Source: Marisa cornuarietis (taxonomy: Eukaryota > Mollusca > Gastropoda > Architaenioglossa > Ampullariidae). From it: a stretch of 64,000 bases of DNA. Positions 1-14,178 of the stretch are shown here, piece after piece; position 1 is the stretch's first letter; each line of letters begins with the position of its first letter. Made by a program: the position numbers and the translations under genes. Under the pieces are notes generated by a model, which was not told the origin of the DNA, did not search any database, and worked only from the letters and a program-made list of their open reading frames with translations. The stretch is from assembly GCA_004794655.1 (NCBI GenBank), contig SMMW01000518.1, forward strand, positions 1,366,001 to 1,430,000. Reading direction: 5' to 3'.

Positions 1-3000
1 AGGGAATCAAACTCAGTCTGCACCAATCAGAAGCAAAACTCATCACACCTACCACATCGGCAGTTGCCGTGGGAAACCAATTATGTTTTGGAAACACCAA
101 CAGAAGAGCAGTTTTTAGTAAATCCAGATGACTATTTCCATTCCACTCCCTTGATCAGTAAAGTCTCACCAGAGTCAGCAGCAGCTAGTCTTCAGACTTT
201 GTCACAGGTTGGGAGACTTTTAAAAGCGATTTTTGCTACATTTACTCAAAGAAAATAAAATTTTGACTCCCCCTCCTCCTTTAAATCAAGATTTCGTTGT
301 TTAGAAGATAAAGGATTAATGACCAATTCTTCGGTAACAATATTGTGCTCAAAATGTGTATTCCACTGGGCAGCAACCATGTTTTGGAAAAGACTGAAGA
401 CTCATTTGTTTACTTAAGACAGACTTAACCTAGCACCATTTCTGTTTTTATTATTATTTTTTTACTTTCCTGTTGTTTTATTTTTTTCTTCTCTTCTGTT
501 TTTGCTGTGCAATGAGCATTCTTTTGAATGGATACCTGCTCAATATAAATCAACATCATCATCATCAGATGTAAAAGTTTAATAAAATTTGACAGTGCTG
601 GGTGTTTTTTTGTTTTTTGTTTAGGTGTCCATAAACACAGCAGCAGTAGCCCGTCACCTCAGAAAGGCCAGTGGCAAAACTAAGCGAGTAGCTAGGACAA
701 TTCTGACTTCCACTTCTCTTGCAACGCCAAGAACAATGGCTTCAGAAACAAGCAGCTCCTCTACATCTAGTCCCCGTCTACTCTCAGGATCTAGCCAAGA
801 GAAGGAATTAGAATTGGAAACAGATAATAGCTTTGAAACCGTGGCAGAAGCATTGAGACTGCAGTGGTCTGTCATAGGTGAGTAATGTCCCAGTAATGGA
901 ATTCATTGTCAACTTTTTGTTAATGGTGAGCCTTGTTACCTGGGTTTGGTAATAGAAACTTTTGTTCTTAGTTTCTTTTAATATTATTTATGATCCTCCA
1001 AGAAATATTTTTCATAACACAAACAGTGTTTACCAAAGAGTTTTCGTACCCCTAATTAAAATTATTGGTAGTTTTCATACCTCAGATAAAATTATTGGGG
1101 GTTTCAACCATGGCAACCAAAATTTGTTTCTCAAAATTAAAATGACACATCTCATCAGTTTTTGCTGACCCTGCTGTGTGATGCACAGGTAACACCAATG
1201 TCACACCAGCTTCTCCTGAGGAGGTAGCAAAAATTGTGGCTGACGCTGAAAGACGTTTGAAGGAGAGAGACAGCGGGATGAACCAAGTGCCTTCTGATCT
1301 GGCCTCTGCATCACCTGGTTCAACTCAGCATGATTTATCTGGAACTCACCCTGAAAATTCGACACCCCAACCAACCAAAACATCGTTTCCCATTGATGAC
1401 ACTTCACTTAAAGGTTTTAATGGACAGCTTAAAATGACTTCAGATCTAACAAGTTCTGTTGAGCAGCAGGGTGACATTTCTGCTCATACTGCAACACATG
1501 TGACTGAGAAAACATCATGGCTTTCGACAACAGGTGGAAGTTATAATTTGCATATGAGTGAAGATGCATACCGTTCTAGAATAAAGCCAGAATTAGAGGA
1601 CTCAGATCCTCTAATTAGACCATCTAATGATCAAGAACAAACAGTTCCTAAAAACTCTAAGGAGCAGGAACCAGTATTAACAGAAGGCAAAAGCTCAAGG
1701 ACAGATGAATCTTATTTATTACAGTCTGGAAGTACTCCATTGCATGGTGTGTCATCTCACTCTGAAGGTTTAGAACTTATAAGCGGTTCCCCTGTGCAGC
1801 ACAATTTTCAACAGCAGGCAACCTCTGTTGCTTCCCACATGCAGCAAAAAAGTGCTACAACTCCTTCTCCCTACTCTCAAACCAGTCCATCACTTGATTT
1901 AACAGCTTCAGAAACCAACCACTTATCCAGACAGACATCTGTCACCCATCTTCAGTTTCCTCCCCTGCGCACAGCCCATGTCAGTCCTGCTCCTCAGATT
2001 GGACCGTTGTTTCCAAAACGAGACAGTGGCGCCAACCTTGAAATTCAAGAATTTCACTCTGGCAGTGTTGACAGTGTTGGACTGCAGCAGGGTAGCCAAC
2101 ACAGACAAGATTTTACAGAATTAATGCGAGAGAAATTGAGGTTGCAAGGAGAGCTAGAGGTGCTGAAACAAGAAGCACAAGATACTCTACAGGAACGAGC
2201 AGAGCTGCAGGCTCAGGTGATCATGTCTACAATCTTGTTGGTTGTAGAAATTATTGTTTATTATTTTCTTTATTTGTATTTATTTTAGATATAATAAAAT
2301 GCTACTGTGGTAGTAACTGGTGCTTTTCACTATTTTTTTTTCGCAAAGAGAAATTAGAAAATTGAGAAATTAGTCAAGCTTCTGTCGGTGACAAATAAGG
2401 TTAAATAGCACACATACATTATTTCTATTCTTTTAAAAAAATAAGACAGACAAGTCACATAAAATATAAATATTAACTCTTTACAGTTTTTTTTTTAATG
2501 TCTAATTGTAAATCCTTGTCTACGGTCAAATGAGCAAGGCTATGAACTGTAATATCTTTAGGTATAAAGGATTGCAACAATTGGCTCAAATGAGGTTCCT
2601 TTTTTCAACAGCTTGCATCCCTGCAGCTGAAGCTCAAGTCAGGTCACATGACAACTGATTATGGAGAAAAGGCAAGTTTGAGAGCTGAACTGGAGCGTCT
2701 ACGGAGTACAAGAATGGACCATGAAAGAGAAGCACTGGAAGTCCAGCGATTGCTGGAGGAGAAAATGGAGGAGCTGAAATCTGTATCAGAAGATCTGTAT
2801 CAATCACAGGATACAGTAGACAAGCTTCAGGTAAAGCTCAGAGTTATGTTAGTGATGTTTGCTATTGTCTTATATTTATCTATAAATACAAAGTATACTT
2901 ATTGTTATGAAAGAAGCTAAAAAAACATAGAAGAGTTTGTGGCTGTGTTTGTTCTGAATTCTTAAGGATCAAAGCAATTTTTAAAACTGGACCAAAGTCT

Positions 3001-6000
3001 ACACAAAGCTTAGGATGCTGTAGCATTTGTCTTTTTATCTACTGTCATGTATGATTTGTTAATCATTTTTATGATGAAGTTTGAGCCAAACTGAAGCATG
3101 TTTATGTTTACCTTTCAAATGAATTCAGGTACGAATGAAGGAGCTAAGAGATGACCTTCAAGCCAAAGAAGTTACAGTTCAAGCCCTGAAGAGCAAGATA
3201 GCAGAGTTGTACGTAGAAGTGCAGACAACCTTACAGAACAAGATGGAGGCAGATTCAGATGCAAGGACTGCAAGGAATGATTTGGTGGTGCTGGTGAAGG
3301 CAAAGGAATGGTACCAGGAGCAGCTGAGTTTGGCTCATGAAGTGCGAGCAAAATTACAACAGCAGTTGACACATCTCCAAGCACAAACCATGTCTCAGGT
3401 AAAACTAAGGGATTTGTTATGTTTTCCCATTTCCGAATTTCATCAACTATATTTATTATTTACATGAACGAAGAGAAACATTGATTGGAAAGGTTTCAAG
3501 TATTTTTCATTGCGACTGCTCTTGCATAAAGTTTGCAAGTGTTACCTGTTAACAGTTTGTTGTCCATCTATATATTGCAGATAATTTTTGCTATAATGAA
3601 AGTTCTACTTCATATCTTCAGTGTCATGCTACTGTAAAACAGCTTGAAAAACTTGTCATTTCTGAAGCTGAAACTGTTAATATGATCATCCATACATCCT
3701 AGGGTTCTATTGTTGAACGACTGAAGTTGGAGAGCACACGGCTACGACAGCAGCTGAGAGAAAGTCAGGAGAGGGCCTTACGTGAAAAGGAACAGCTAGC
3801 TCGTCACTTAGAGACTATTCAGAATGATATGATGGAACGTGAAGCTGCATTTCAGGAGATACAGAGAGAGAGGCTTATGATTGAAGATACCTTTAATACA
3901 CAGGTACATCTTTTTGGTGTCATCTTACATAGTATTTCATTAACAAAAGTTATGAGGAATAATCGTACACATAATTGTGCATGCACGCACACATGCGTGT
4001 TTTTTATATAAAGCAAGAAATAGTGTAAAATATGTTGGGGAAGGATGCTGGCTTTAGAGATAGTGCATCACTGCTATTCAGACCCTGCATCATGAAAGGT
4101 TTTATATTCAGACCCTGAATTATTAAAGGTTTCTTAAAAGATCTTTTGATTCTTCATGATAGGTGCGAGAAACCTGCAAACATTTTGTTGCAGGTTACAA
4201 CAGTGGAGGAAGAGAAGTCGCGCATTAGCAGCCTTCTACAGCTGACCTCTGATCTGGAAGCCCAGTTAGAGCAGGCTCAGGCTAACAGCAAGAAGAAACA
4301 GATGCAAGTATTCAGCCTGGAGAATGAGCAGATGGAGCTGATGAAAAAGCTTACATTATCCCAGGATGCACTTGTGGAGAAAGATCAGATTCTGGAGGAG
4401 GTCTGTACTAACTAATGTGTCATTTCCTCATCATCCGCTAGGTTCAGAATTTTGTTTTTAATTTATTTTTAACTTTTTAAATGTCTATTTTCCTTTTTTG
4501 TGTTTGCTTTTCTTGTGCATCAAACACAAAAGTTTGCAAGTGTATGTCAGTGAAGCAGGATTGGTGAAACTGAACACCGTAGGTAGAAGTTCTGTCACAG
4601 AGAGGTTTTACAGACATGGTAGCAGCTTTGACCCTTCAGACGCCGATGGACTCTTCCGTGATTTGTATTTTACATGATTAAGTTTTTTAAGTGGTCATTT
4701 TTGGGAAATGTTAAGGACCCTAATGTTTCAGGAAAATAGATTTAACGAAGAGTGTGAACATAAAAACATAGAAAACATAAAAACATGTTTACATAGATAT
4801 GTTAACTAGCACAGCTGGCATTCCAACTCCAAATACAAATAATAATAAATGCATCCATATTGTAATCTAGCTGATTCCCTGTTTCATGTAAACTTTTGTA
4901 AATATACACCTTTTGGAGAAACAAGAATGTGTACATGTCTCTGGATGTATCTAGTGTAACACATCAGCACGCTTGCAAGTATATGGTGAGATGTATATAT
5001 AATATGCATAAAGTAATATTGCTACATGCTTAGCGTCTTAGGCCTGACAATGAATTAGAACTAGTTAAACATATTAATATTGCTATGAAACAGAATTTTA
5101 CAGTTGGCTGATGGAGTTTCTCACATTCATTGCTCTATATACATAGCTCATTAGACAACTTGTAATACTACTTTATTAGTTATCTGACATGGGTATTGAA
5201 AAGTGGGAAAGGGATGGGCAGTGCCAAAATTTGGAGGGGATGAGTTTTTCCTGTAATCTAGTATACTGTGGACAACACAATAAAAAATTTAATTCAGTTT
5301 CTTCAGTAGTTTTACAGAAGGGACAATTTTGACTAATGCTTGAGTCTGTTATATACCTTAATTTAGGGCACTTTAGATTAGTAACGCCTAGTCTTAATCT
5401 GACTAGGGCATTTCTTATCCCTAAATGATTTAGATTCTGCAAATAGGAAGACTGGGAGAGGCTGCTTAACAACGATAAGGATATAAAAGCGGTCACAATT
5501 AGCCTCTCACTCCATTCTTGCTAGTAACAATCTATCAATCTTTGTTAAAATTCTTTCAAAAAAACATTAGTATTTCCTACACTCTGTTGCTCCCATACAA
5601 AGCCAAAACCATGTTTGTACAGAACCATTATGATGCTGTTAACCCAGGTTATCTTGTTATTTACATGATTATCATATAACATTGTGTTGACCTTTCTAGG
5701 AAGCCTGCTCTCAGGTAGTTAAACAATTCTTAACCAGTACTTTACTTATAAAACAATAAATAAAGGATACCTCTTACATTCTCCATAAACCATTATATGG
5801 GGTGTTTTCAAAGACAGCCTTAGAAACTTTTTCATGGCAAAGGTATGAACCCGTTCAGTCATTTTTGTATCAGTGCAAAGTACCCAGATTTAACTACTGC
5901 ATATATACCTAAAAACAACTTTACTAGGAACTCATCAGACCAGGAAAGTAGATTAATAAATAGAATTAAGGGTGTGAATAAAAGAAATTTTAGTTGTCAA

Positions 6001-9000
6001 AGTGATTGCCTTTGATGTTGGGTTTGTCATAGAAGTTGTGATTATGTAGGTATTTGTATAGGTTTTATGAATGGTCTGTCCAATTTACATGTATAGCATT
6101 TATTATGTGTGACATTTAACTTTTAACTTTTGTTACAGCAACACATAACATGATTTGTAAATTGTTTGCAATTTTATTAAGAGGTGCTATTTATAGTTAA
6201 GGATTTAGGATATATGTATATTTTTAGTGTCAATGTTTGGTAAAGATTTTGTGATCTTTCTTCTTACTCCCATCAAAGAATCATTCGCATCTCCTTAACA
6301 CTCTAACTCCAATGCGTGCATTTAATTTTTTATTCACTATTTTGAACTTTGCAGTTGAGTCAAAAACTGATAGAAGTGGAATCCCAGCTTTCTGCTTTTA
6401 TGAAAACTTTGGCAGCAAAAGATGCAGAGCTACAGAAACTGCGAGAGGAGAAGGCATCCACGGAGATTGCACTTAATTCAGCTCTGCAGGAGAAAGCATC
6501 TGTTGACCATGCACTAGAAACTCTGAAAGGAGACATGGGTAAAGTGAGTAAAATTACTGTATGAAGGAATAATTGTATAGACATTTTCAGGATTTTATAA
6601 AAAGGTTTGTTATTTTGAGTTTTCTTTCAGGCTAAAAGATTTCAAATTAATCAATGTTTTTATGTTACCAAAATGATAGCAAGTAAAAGAGTTTTATTTG
6701 CTTGTTTTTTTAATCAGCATATTACTGAAAGATTGTTACATATTATTTCAAATTCACAAAATATTCATTTAAAGAAAAAACAGCTGCAAAATTATGCATA
6801 GCCTAATTCTAGCTGGGTTTGACTTTCCTTTTTTTTCATGTAATTATCATATTAACAATCTTTGTCAACCATCAGGGAAACTGTTGATTTATGACTCCTC
6901 TTTGGCCATGGCTCAGATAATTTGTATGGCAAAAAGGTGCTTCTTCCTTTATGTACCTACTTTCTGTTTTCAAGATAGCAGATGAAACAAGACCTCACAC
7001 CATGTGTTTCACACGCTTTAGAAAACTATTACATGATGGAGTCAGACACAGAGCCATATTTTAGTGAGGAATCTAGACAAATTTTGTTAGCATCATGCTG
7101 TGTCAAAATTACTTTGAAAATATCAAATCAGATACATTACTCCAAAATAGTTACAAACGATAGGATATTCACGATGCATTCAGATATGACAGTTCAAATT
7201 CTTCAAACACATGTGTGTTACTAGCAAACACATTTAAAAAAAAATTATTATAAATAGCTATTATGTAATATTTTTAAAGAGTAGAACTTGTGTCTTGGAA
7301 CTTGGATGCAAACTTGAATCCTAGACTGAGTTAACTATTAAAAGTAGTTAAACAGTATCAGTGTTTACAGAACTTTCAGACATAGTACCATGTTTCATTT
7401 TGTTTATGTAGGTTGAGAAAAGCTTCAAGCAAATGCGTCAAGAACTGGGCATTCGCCAGGTAGAGCTGCAGAAAGCTCAGGCGGCACAAAAATCTGCTCG
7501 CGATGAACTTGACCATGTGCAGCATGAACTGGACATCAAGAACCGCAGTGTCGAAGCCCTCACACTGGATCATCAACAAAAACTTTCACTGATTCAGCAA
7601 CTCCAGGCATTCAAAGCTGCAGCAGAGGAGGAAGTGGCTGGCTTAAAGAAGAATCTGGAATTGGTGGGTTGGGTTTGACCAAAGACTGTAGATTGTCAGA
7701 GCAACAAGAGTTGGGGTATGCAACTATTGGGGATTGGTTTTATGGAATATGCCTTTTAGGGACTAGTTCTGTTATGAGACTTTCATGAGTAGTTTTGTGC
7801 TGCTTTCTTACTTCATATAATGTAAAATTTCTTTGCATTACATTGAATTCCCCTTAACTGTTCATCCAGAAATATATGCAGATTTCATTAACATACAGAG
7901 CTTTATTTTTATTTATTTATTTATTTATTTTTCAGACAAGAACATCCACTGTAGGATTCTCAGCTCAAGAGGCTGTGCAAGCTGAACTGCAGGAGACAAA
8001 GGCTCGTCTGTTTGAAGCTGAGGCTAGAGTCAAAACAATTTCAGTGCAGTTGCAGCAGACTTCGGGAGTTGTTGACCATACTTCCGTAACTGTACCTAAT
8101 GAAAGGCTGCAAAGTGTAGTGACTGAGAATGAGGAATTACACAAACAGCTGTCTGTGGTGCAGCAAGAACTCAAAGACAGTCTTGAGAAACACCAGCAGG
8201 ACAGAGAAACACTGCGCCAAGAAGCCTTGATCCTCAAGTCACAATTGATGGATAGTAAAATGCAGCTTCAGCAGACTGTGCAGATGTACTTGGATCAGCT
8301 GCAGCAACTGTCTGAACAGAAGGAGAGGCTGCAGACTGAACTGGAGTTGACTCAGCGCAGATTTGAGTTGTGCTCTGTTCAGCAACAGGGAGAAGTACGA
8401 GCTGAGTTGCAGGTGAGGCAGGTTCTTTTTTTTTTAATTCCTTTTTGTTTCTTGTGGGCAATGTTGGGTGAAATTGGTTAAACATTTGTCAGTTAACTGA
8501 TTGAACATATTATGCCTTATGACTTGTTGGAAAAAATCAGTAATATTTTTTTTTTACCTTTTTCTTTTCTTTTTGTGAGTGCATTTTTTTTATTTTGAAA
8601 AATAATTTATTTGCACACTGTTAATTTTCTTTAGGAATTTTCTTTCAGAAGATGAAGACAAGAGAGCCCTAAATAGACTCGTTGAGTTTCTTGTCTATAT
8701 TTCAAATATTTATATGCATTGTTCATGAGAGATTGTTCATGCATTAAAGTCATTTCATTGGTGTAGCTAATCCCGCTGATCTTATCATAAGTCAGCCAAG
8801 CAGGATAAGGTAGCTCCTGCTGTGTCTGTATCCACTGATCTTACCATAAGACAGCCACTGCATACCTACAGCCTTTCATGCCTTGTATGTTTAATCAAGA
8901 GTCTAATGTCGGAGCTAGAATCAGCACATCTTCAGAAACAGAGCCTAGAGCACCAGCTTGTGGCCCTGATGACCCAGAAGGACACACAGATAGCTGCCCT

Positions 9001-12000
9001 GCAACAGCAACTGGCTGACACCCAACAAGCCAAGGAGGTTTTCGCTCAAGAGCAAGAAAAACACTTAGAAAACATCGCCCTCATTCAGCAGCTGACCTTT
9101 GAGCTTGAGAAGGAAAGAGGCCGGATAGCTGGTAAATGGTTAACAAGATCTTTCACATATCATGACTGGTGACACCTGCTTGAAATATTTTTGCCGTACT
9201 TTGGATGGACTTTTCTACATGGATGGTACAGTTCTTTGATGACAAAGACAGCACAACTGTACAGATTTAAATATTTTTTTTTAGGGGTGGGTGTTTTTGT
9301 TTTTGTTTGTGTTTTTGTTTTTTTTAGAATGGGCACAAGCATGGTTGATTATGGGAGAGCTGGCTGACAAGATTTCTTGCTTTTGCTACCTTTTTAAAGG
9401 TCTTCAGCAGAGCAATGCAACTCTCAAACTTCACATGAAGCAGCTTGAGGAAGCCCTTGCAGGGCGCGAGTCTTCACTGGTGGAACTGAACTCTCATCTG
9501 ACCATCACGACTCAAGAACAGGAGCAGTTGCAGCAGGAGTACTTACAGCGAATTCAGGAGCTTGAGTTGGTGCTGCAGAAAGAGAAGGATGCAGGACGAG
9601 AACTTCGCAGACAGGTCTGTGTTTGGAGAGAGCATTTCTTTTCTTCCATCTCAGGGGTTTTGGGGGTAATGTCTTTGACTTCCAAGAAAGCAAACTGTGA
9701 GCAAGTTTGGAAACCCAGCAATGTTGGATTAAGTCTTTAACTATTGAAAGAGATAAGCTTTTAATTAGGTTGAAATACTTCTTCCTCCTTACACCAGACT
9801 GGCAGCAAGATCACAGAAAACAAGCGGCTTCTGAAACTACAAGAGCAGAGTAAAAAGGAACAAAAAGACCTACTAGAAGAGGCAGAGAAGCGACAGGCAG
9901 AATTGCTGCAGCTTCAGTCAGACCTGGATGCAGCTCGGCAAGCCGTTGGCCATCACCAAGGGGAGCTGCAAACAGTGCAGGCAGAGAGACGAGCCATTGA
10001 GGTGGAGCTGGAGAGAATCAAGCGAGAGCTGGCAGACAGCAACGACCGCACACCAGTTCTGCGAAAACAGATTGAAGTGAGTGGGCTTGCTTGTTTCCCT
10101 TTATAAAGTTCAGTGTTATTGGAGTGGCAAATTCATCTCCTTTATGTTGGGTATTTTCACCGAGGGTTGAATGAACCATGTTTCCACAGTGGTTTCATAG
10201 TGTGTCTTTTGTATGTAGCTATAAGATTCTTGTATACTGGCTTCCTTTTATCAGGATGTGTCATCTTGGAACTTGATACCTAGCTTGAATATTGTCATGC
10301 ACTAATTGTTTTCTTCATTTTTATCACCCCTTACAGAGCCTTGAGTGGCAGTTGTCTCAGAGGATCCAGGAAATGGAGGCTGCACGGGAACAGCTAGTGT
10401 TGGCAGAGGAGAGACAAGCAGCAGATGCAGACAGCATGCGCCGAGCCCTGCAGGTAAATAGATCAAACCTTTATAGGTTTTTTTTTTTATCCAGACATCT
10501 GTTGTGATTAGAGAATACAGCTGCATGTGTTAGGGTCTACAAATTACTGCTTACAATCAGAATGTCCACATGTCGTGTAGTGATCAGTTTCTGCAAGTAA
10601 GTCTAGTTAAATGATTGCATCAGATGTTTTGACGAAAGTGTGAAAAATTCTTATACTGGCCAGGATATAAGGATATTTTTAGCCAAAGTTGAGATTAAAT
10701 TTAAAGGGTACCAAAAGTTTTTGCTTTAATCCTCAAATGATTATTTGTAATTGGAGCAGACATATATATACTTTCTTTAATCATGGTCATGTGCTCCTGT
10801 TGCTGTTTGATGGAATGAATTGTCAGTATTCAGAGTGGTTTCAAAATAAGGAATGATTTACAAAGTATTCCATTGTTTACTGTAGAATAAGCAAGAAGAA
10901 TTAGAAAGTCTGCAGGCAGAAATGGCTGCAGCCCGTCAAGAGAAGGTTACCCAGAAATCACGTGTATCTGAACTCCGCAGCATGCTCAAAGCATCTGTTC
11001 AGCACCATAAGGTACTCAGATTTCTTTTTTAAAATATTTCTTCAGAAGTAAAAAAGTTTTTATTTATCTTGCTTGTAGATGGCTGAATTCCATGCCGTTA
11101 TTGAAACTGATTTACTTTAAAAATGGAGGGGTGGGGGGAAGAACCAAGAGCAGAAAATTGAATGAACTCTCTTTTTTCATTTGAGAACAAAAATTACTTT
11201 GGGACTATGAGTCTGCTCTTGTGTTTACTTTAATTTTTTTAATTTATGGATTGCAAGGCGTCTCCCTTTATCAAATATCAAATCTGATGGGATAGTGGTT
11301 TTAATTTTTTTTTTTTGTGGCTGGTTTAACACTTAAAGCACTGCATGTAAATATAAGTATTAAATACAGTGGCTAATAACTGAAGACTGGGAAGACGACA
11401 ATGGGTGATGTTTGTTTTTATTATTGCTGCTCTCAGGTAAACATTAGACCCAGAAACCTATACATTTATGGAAAGGAGAAAGCTTGAACTTTGCAATTAA
11501 AGTCAGGAAAACTGGCTTCCCCGGCAAAGCCACGATCATGGCTTATCATGCTTTAGGGGTTAAAAATAGTGTCATATTCTAAGTATTTGTATGGCTAAAA
11601 GGTAAAATTGCACTTAATGTAAATCTGATTAGGTAATAAGCTTAGTTGTGTTTTACTGTTATTATGTTGGAACAAGAATGTGACAAAAAAGCTGTTGATA
11701 GAATTCTTACTGGCAGAAATGAAGTACTACATAGTTTTCTTACACAGCTGACCAAAAAACTGAACACCAAGAAGAAACGTGACAAAAATACAGAGGGAGA
11801 GACAGATGAAAAGGGTACGCAAGCTGATCTTGACAATGGCATAATCATTCCCCCACTACCTTTTGATATGGAAGTGGTAGAGAAGCTGTTGCAGGACACT
11901 GCAGTTAAACCTCTGGACAGCAGGTGAGATTTCTTCTTTAATCTTGTTTGCAAACAGGTAATATAATTACAATACCTTCAATAAAACCTAACACTTCTCT

Positions 12001-13238
12001 TAATACTTTGCTGTCTGATGATTAGCTAAGCCCTGATATGAGTAGCTTAATTAAAAATGTAGGAGATAAGACACCTACATACAAGAACATGAAAGAAAAG
12101 ATGTGTCAAAAGAGAACCTGACACTTTTAGCAGCACATCATTTACCCTATAAAAAAACTTCAATGGTCTAATTCACATGTAAATAAACATGTTAATGATT
12201 TCATTTTTCTAATTTGAAGTAGAGGATAGGGATAGCCTTGAAAGTAAAGAGACACATAGTAACCTCAATCCTAGGCATGAGCTACTATGTACTAGTAAAC
12301 AAACTTCTCGTTTGTTTTAACCTTTTTCACTAAATTTGTAGGCCTGAATCTTTACAGTCTCGGTGAAAAAAGGCTTTAGAATTTCTCATTAATTTATAGT
12401 TACAAGATGATGAATTTGATCATGGATGTCTGCCAGACCTCTGGACAGCCTGTCTTCATGTCTGAGCTCACTGCGTTCGGAGATCACTGGTTTGCAGAAA
12501 CAGATGGACTTCCACACCACCACTATACACAGCTCTGCACAGTCATGGAGGTACATCTGAGAAAGGAGAGGATTTTAAGAATTAAGGTTTTGATTCATGA
12601 GTTTGCTTGAGGCTAGGTAAACAGATAATGAGGAGGAAACAAGGTTAGAGGATGGGGTTTTTAGGGGAGAGTACAATGATTAGGAAATTTGACGAGCAAA
12701 CACGTGTGGGCAAGGATTACATCTTTTATCTTTGACAGAGCTTGTAAGAAAAAAATCTTTTTATTTTTGTTATGAAGAAATCAAGTAATACCGGTGCTCA
12801 TAGACCAGCGTGCTGACACAAAGGAGATACTGACTTGGATGAAAGTATTTGCTGATAATTTTGGATCTAAAACAGAATTTATAAATAACAAATGCGAATT
12901 TCTGAGTCTTACTTTTAGATGTCTTAACTAACAGAGGAGAAAATGGGAAAATGGCATTATAGGAAGCAGGATCTTGCAAGGATCTGTCTATGATATTCAT
13001 AGATCATCAGGCCAGTAGAAGGACATTTTTACATTTAAAAACTATAGTTTATGCAGATAATGTTATTACATTAGCACTGTGAGCCAGTCATGTTATGTCA
13101 TTTCTCAGGAATGTGGAGTCAGAGGTGAAAGGTCTGCAGGAAGTCGTTCGCTCAATAGCTAACACAATCATGGATGTCAGCTACACCAGCACCTTCACAA
13201 CTACATCAGCAGCGGACACGGAGCAGGTGGCTGAATGA
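1..13238 (+). CDS. GOLGA3: Golgin subfamily A member 3 (golgin-160), 5'-partial, 17 exons
   Basis: Golgins of this family are long coiled-coil peripheral proteins on the cytoplasmic face of the Golgi; golgin-160 works in Golgi positioning and trafficking (family knowledge). Exons seen: 1-207 (open at the window edge), 625-877, 1189-2216, 2612-2830, 3129-3398, 3703-3903, 4194-4400, 6355-6543, 7412-7663, 7936-8412, 8900-9131, 9400-9614, 9798-10076, 10337-10453, 10886-11011, 11748-11923, 13109-13238. All have AG/GT borders and compatible phases, giving about 1,525 residues with a TGA at 13236-13238. The first three exons encode a Ser/Thr-rich low-complexity head. From LMREKLRLQGELE (exon 3 end) onward almost everything is heptad coiled coil. 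Matches to vertebrate GOLGA3 recalled from memory include KEWYQEQLSLAHEVR (exon 5), GLQQSNATLK (exon 11/12 join), SLEWQLSQRIQE (exon 14) and VSELRSMLK (exon 15), in the same order. The human protein is about 1,500 residues, so little is missing at the 5' end. Introns after exons 7 and 12 use weak GTCTGT donors. Confidence 0.9.
5173..5500 (-). mobile_element. Non-LTR retrotransposon relic (reverse transcriptase C-terminal part) in golgin intron 7
   Basis: The minus strand encodes a stop-free 106-residue stretch with the CPFC..ETELNFLLCCPQY pattern. This is the Cys-rich tail common after the reverse transcriptase domain in several LINE clades. It ends with a stop near 5176. The rest of the element is absent or too decayed to read. 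It is antisense inside the largest golgin intron (4401-6354) and probably explains part of that intron's size. Confidence 0.6.
12400..12610 (+). CDS. Putative alternative 3' exon of the golgin gene
   Basis: An AG at 12398-12399 opens an exon whose phase fits the phase-2 donor of the golgin exon ending at 11923. It reads on as SYKMMNLIMDVCQTSGQPV and continues open for about 70 residues to an in-frame TGA at 12608-12610. A GAG|GTACAT donor also exists after 12550. Splicing from it into the usual last exon at 13109 would shift frame and stop at 13160-13162. Either route replaces the conserved C-terminus made when 11923 joins 13109 directly. The encoded stretch is not coiled coil and I recognise no domain. 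No AATAAA lies between 12611 and 13108, which argues against a simple alternative terminal exon. It could be a poison cassette, a real isoform or chance. Confidence 0.35.
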
Positions 13239-14143
13239 GACATTATGTTTGTGTGCGTTCTGTTGTTCTGGAAGATGATTTTATATGCAAGGTTTATGTC
13301 TGGTTGTGGAAACTGACCACGGGTGTGTGTGTTTGGGGGAGGGGGAATTGGTGGGGTTGCATGCGCCCATTTTAAGTTCTGTGATAAGTCATTAGAATTC
13401 TAGTTCTGTGATTCTGGTTGTAACTAAAACTTTTTTTTTTCAAAACTGTCCCCTTACCCTACTCCCTTTCCCTCCCAGCTTGTGTCAGGGTGTCAGGGGG
13501 CCAAATGACTTTTTGGCAGACAACTTATCTGTGAAAACGTTCAACAGAAATTTGACATCTGAGTTATGAAAATGTTACTGTGTTTGCTGATGTTATAGTT
13601 AATTTAGTGTTTTGAATTATAAATTTGGGAAGTGGGTTTTGTAGCATTAGTAAACCATAAAACTTTTGTTTGTATAGATTGAAGCATTCTGTATGATTTT
13701 TTTTCTGTAATGTTCATTTCTTAGCCTGATCATATGTTTGACTAATATGAAACATGTTACATGACATCACTGTTATTTTCTCAAATCATTTCACTTGTCT
13801 GCCTGCTTATTTCTCAAAGACAATGGACAATTGTGTAAGTAATTCAAAGTGATTTTTTTCCTCTTATACACTGGTAGAACTGGTAACAGATCTTAAAAAC
13901 CTAGGAACACTAATAATAAGTTAATTAAAATTGGTCAAATAGGACAGAAATTACAAATGTAAAAAATTTTAATTTTAAACCATATATCAATGAAATATAT
14001 ATTACACCATGTGAAACTTTGCTGCCACACTTTTCCATCCTTATTGACTTGATGTTTTCAGCCTTTCATCAACCAGATATTGCTGATTTTCTGTGAAAGA
14101 ACATTTCTTTCGGAGGCCTCATTTTTACATTGCAGCACCATAC

Positions 14144-14178
<35 letters not shown>

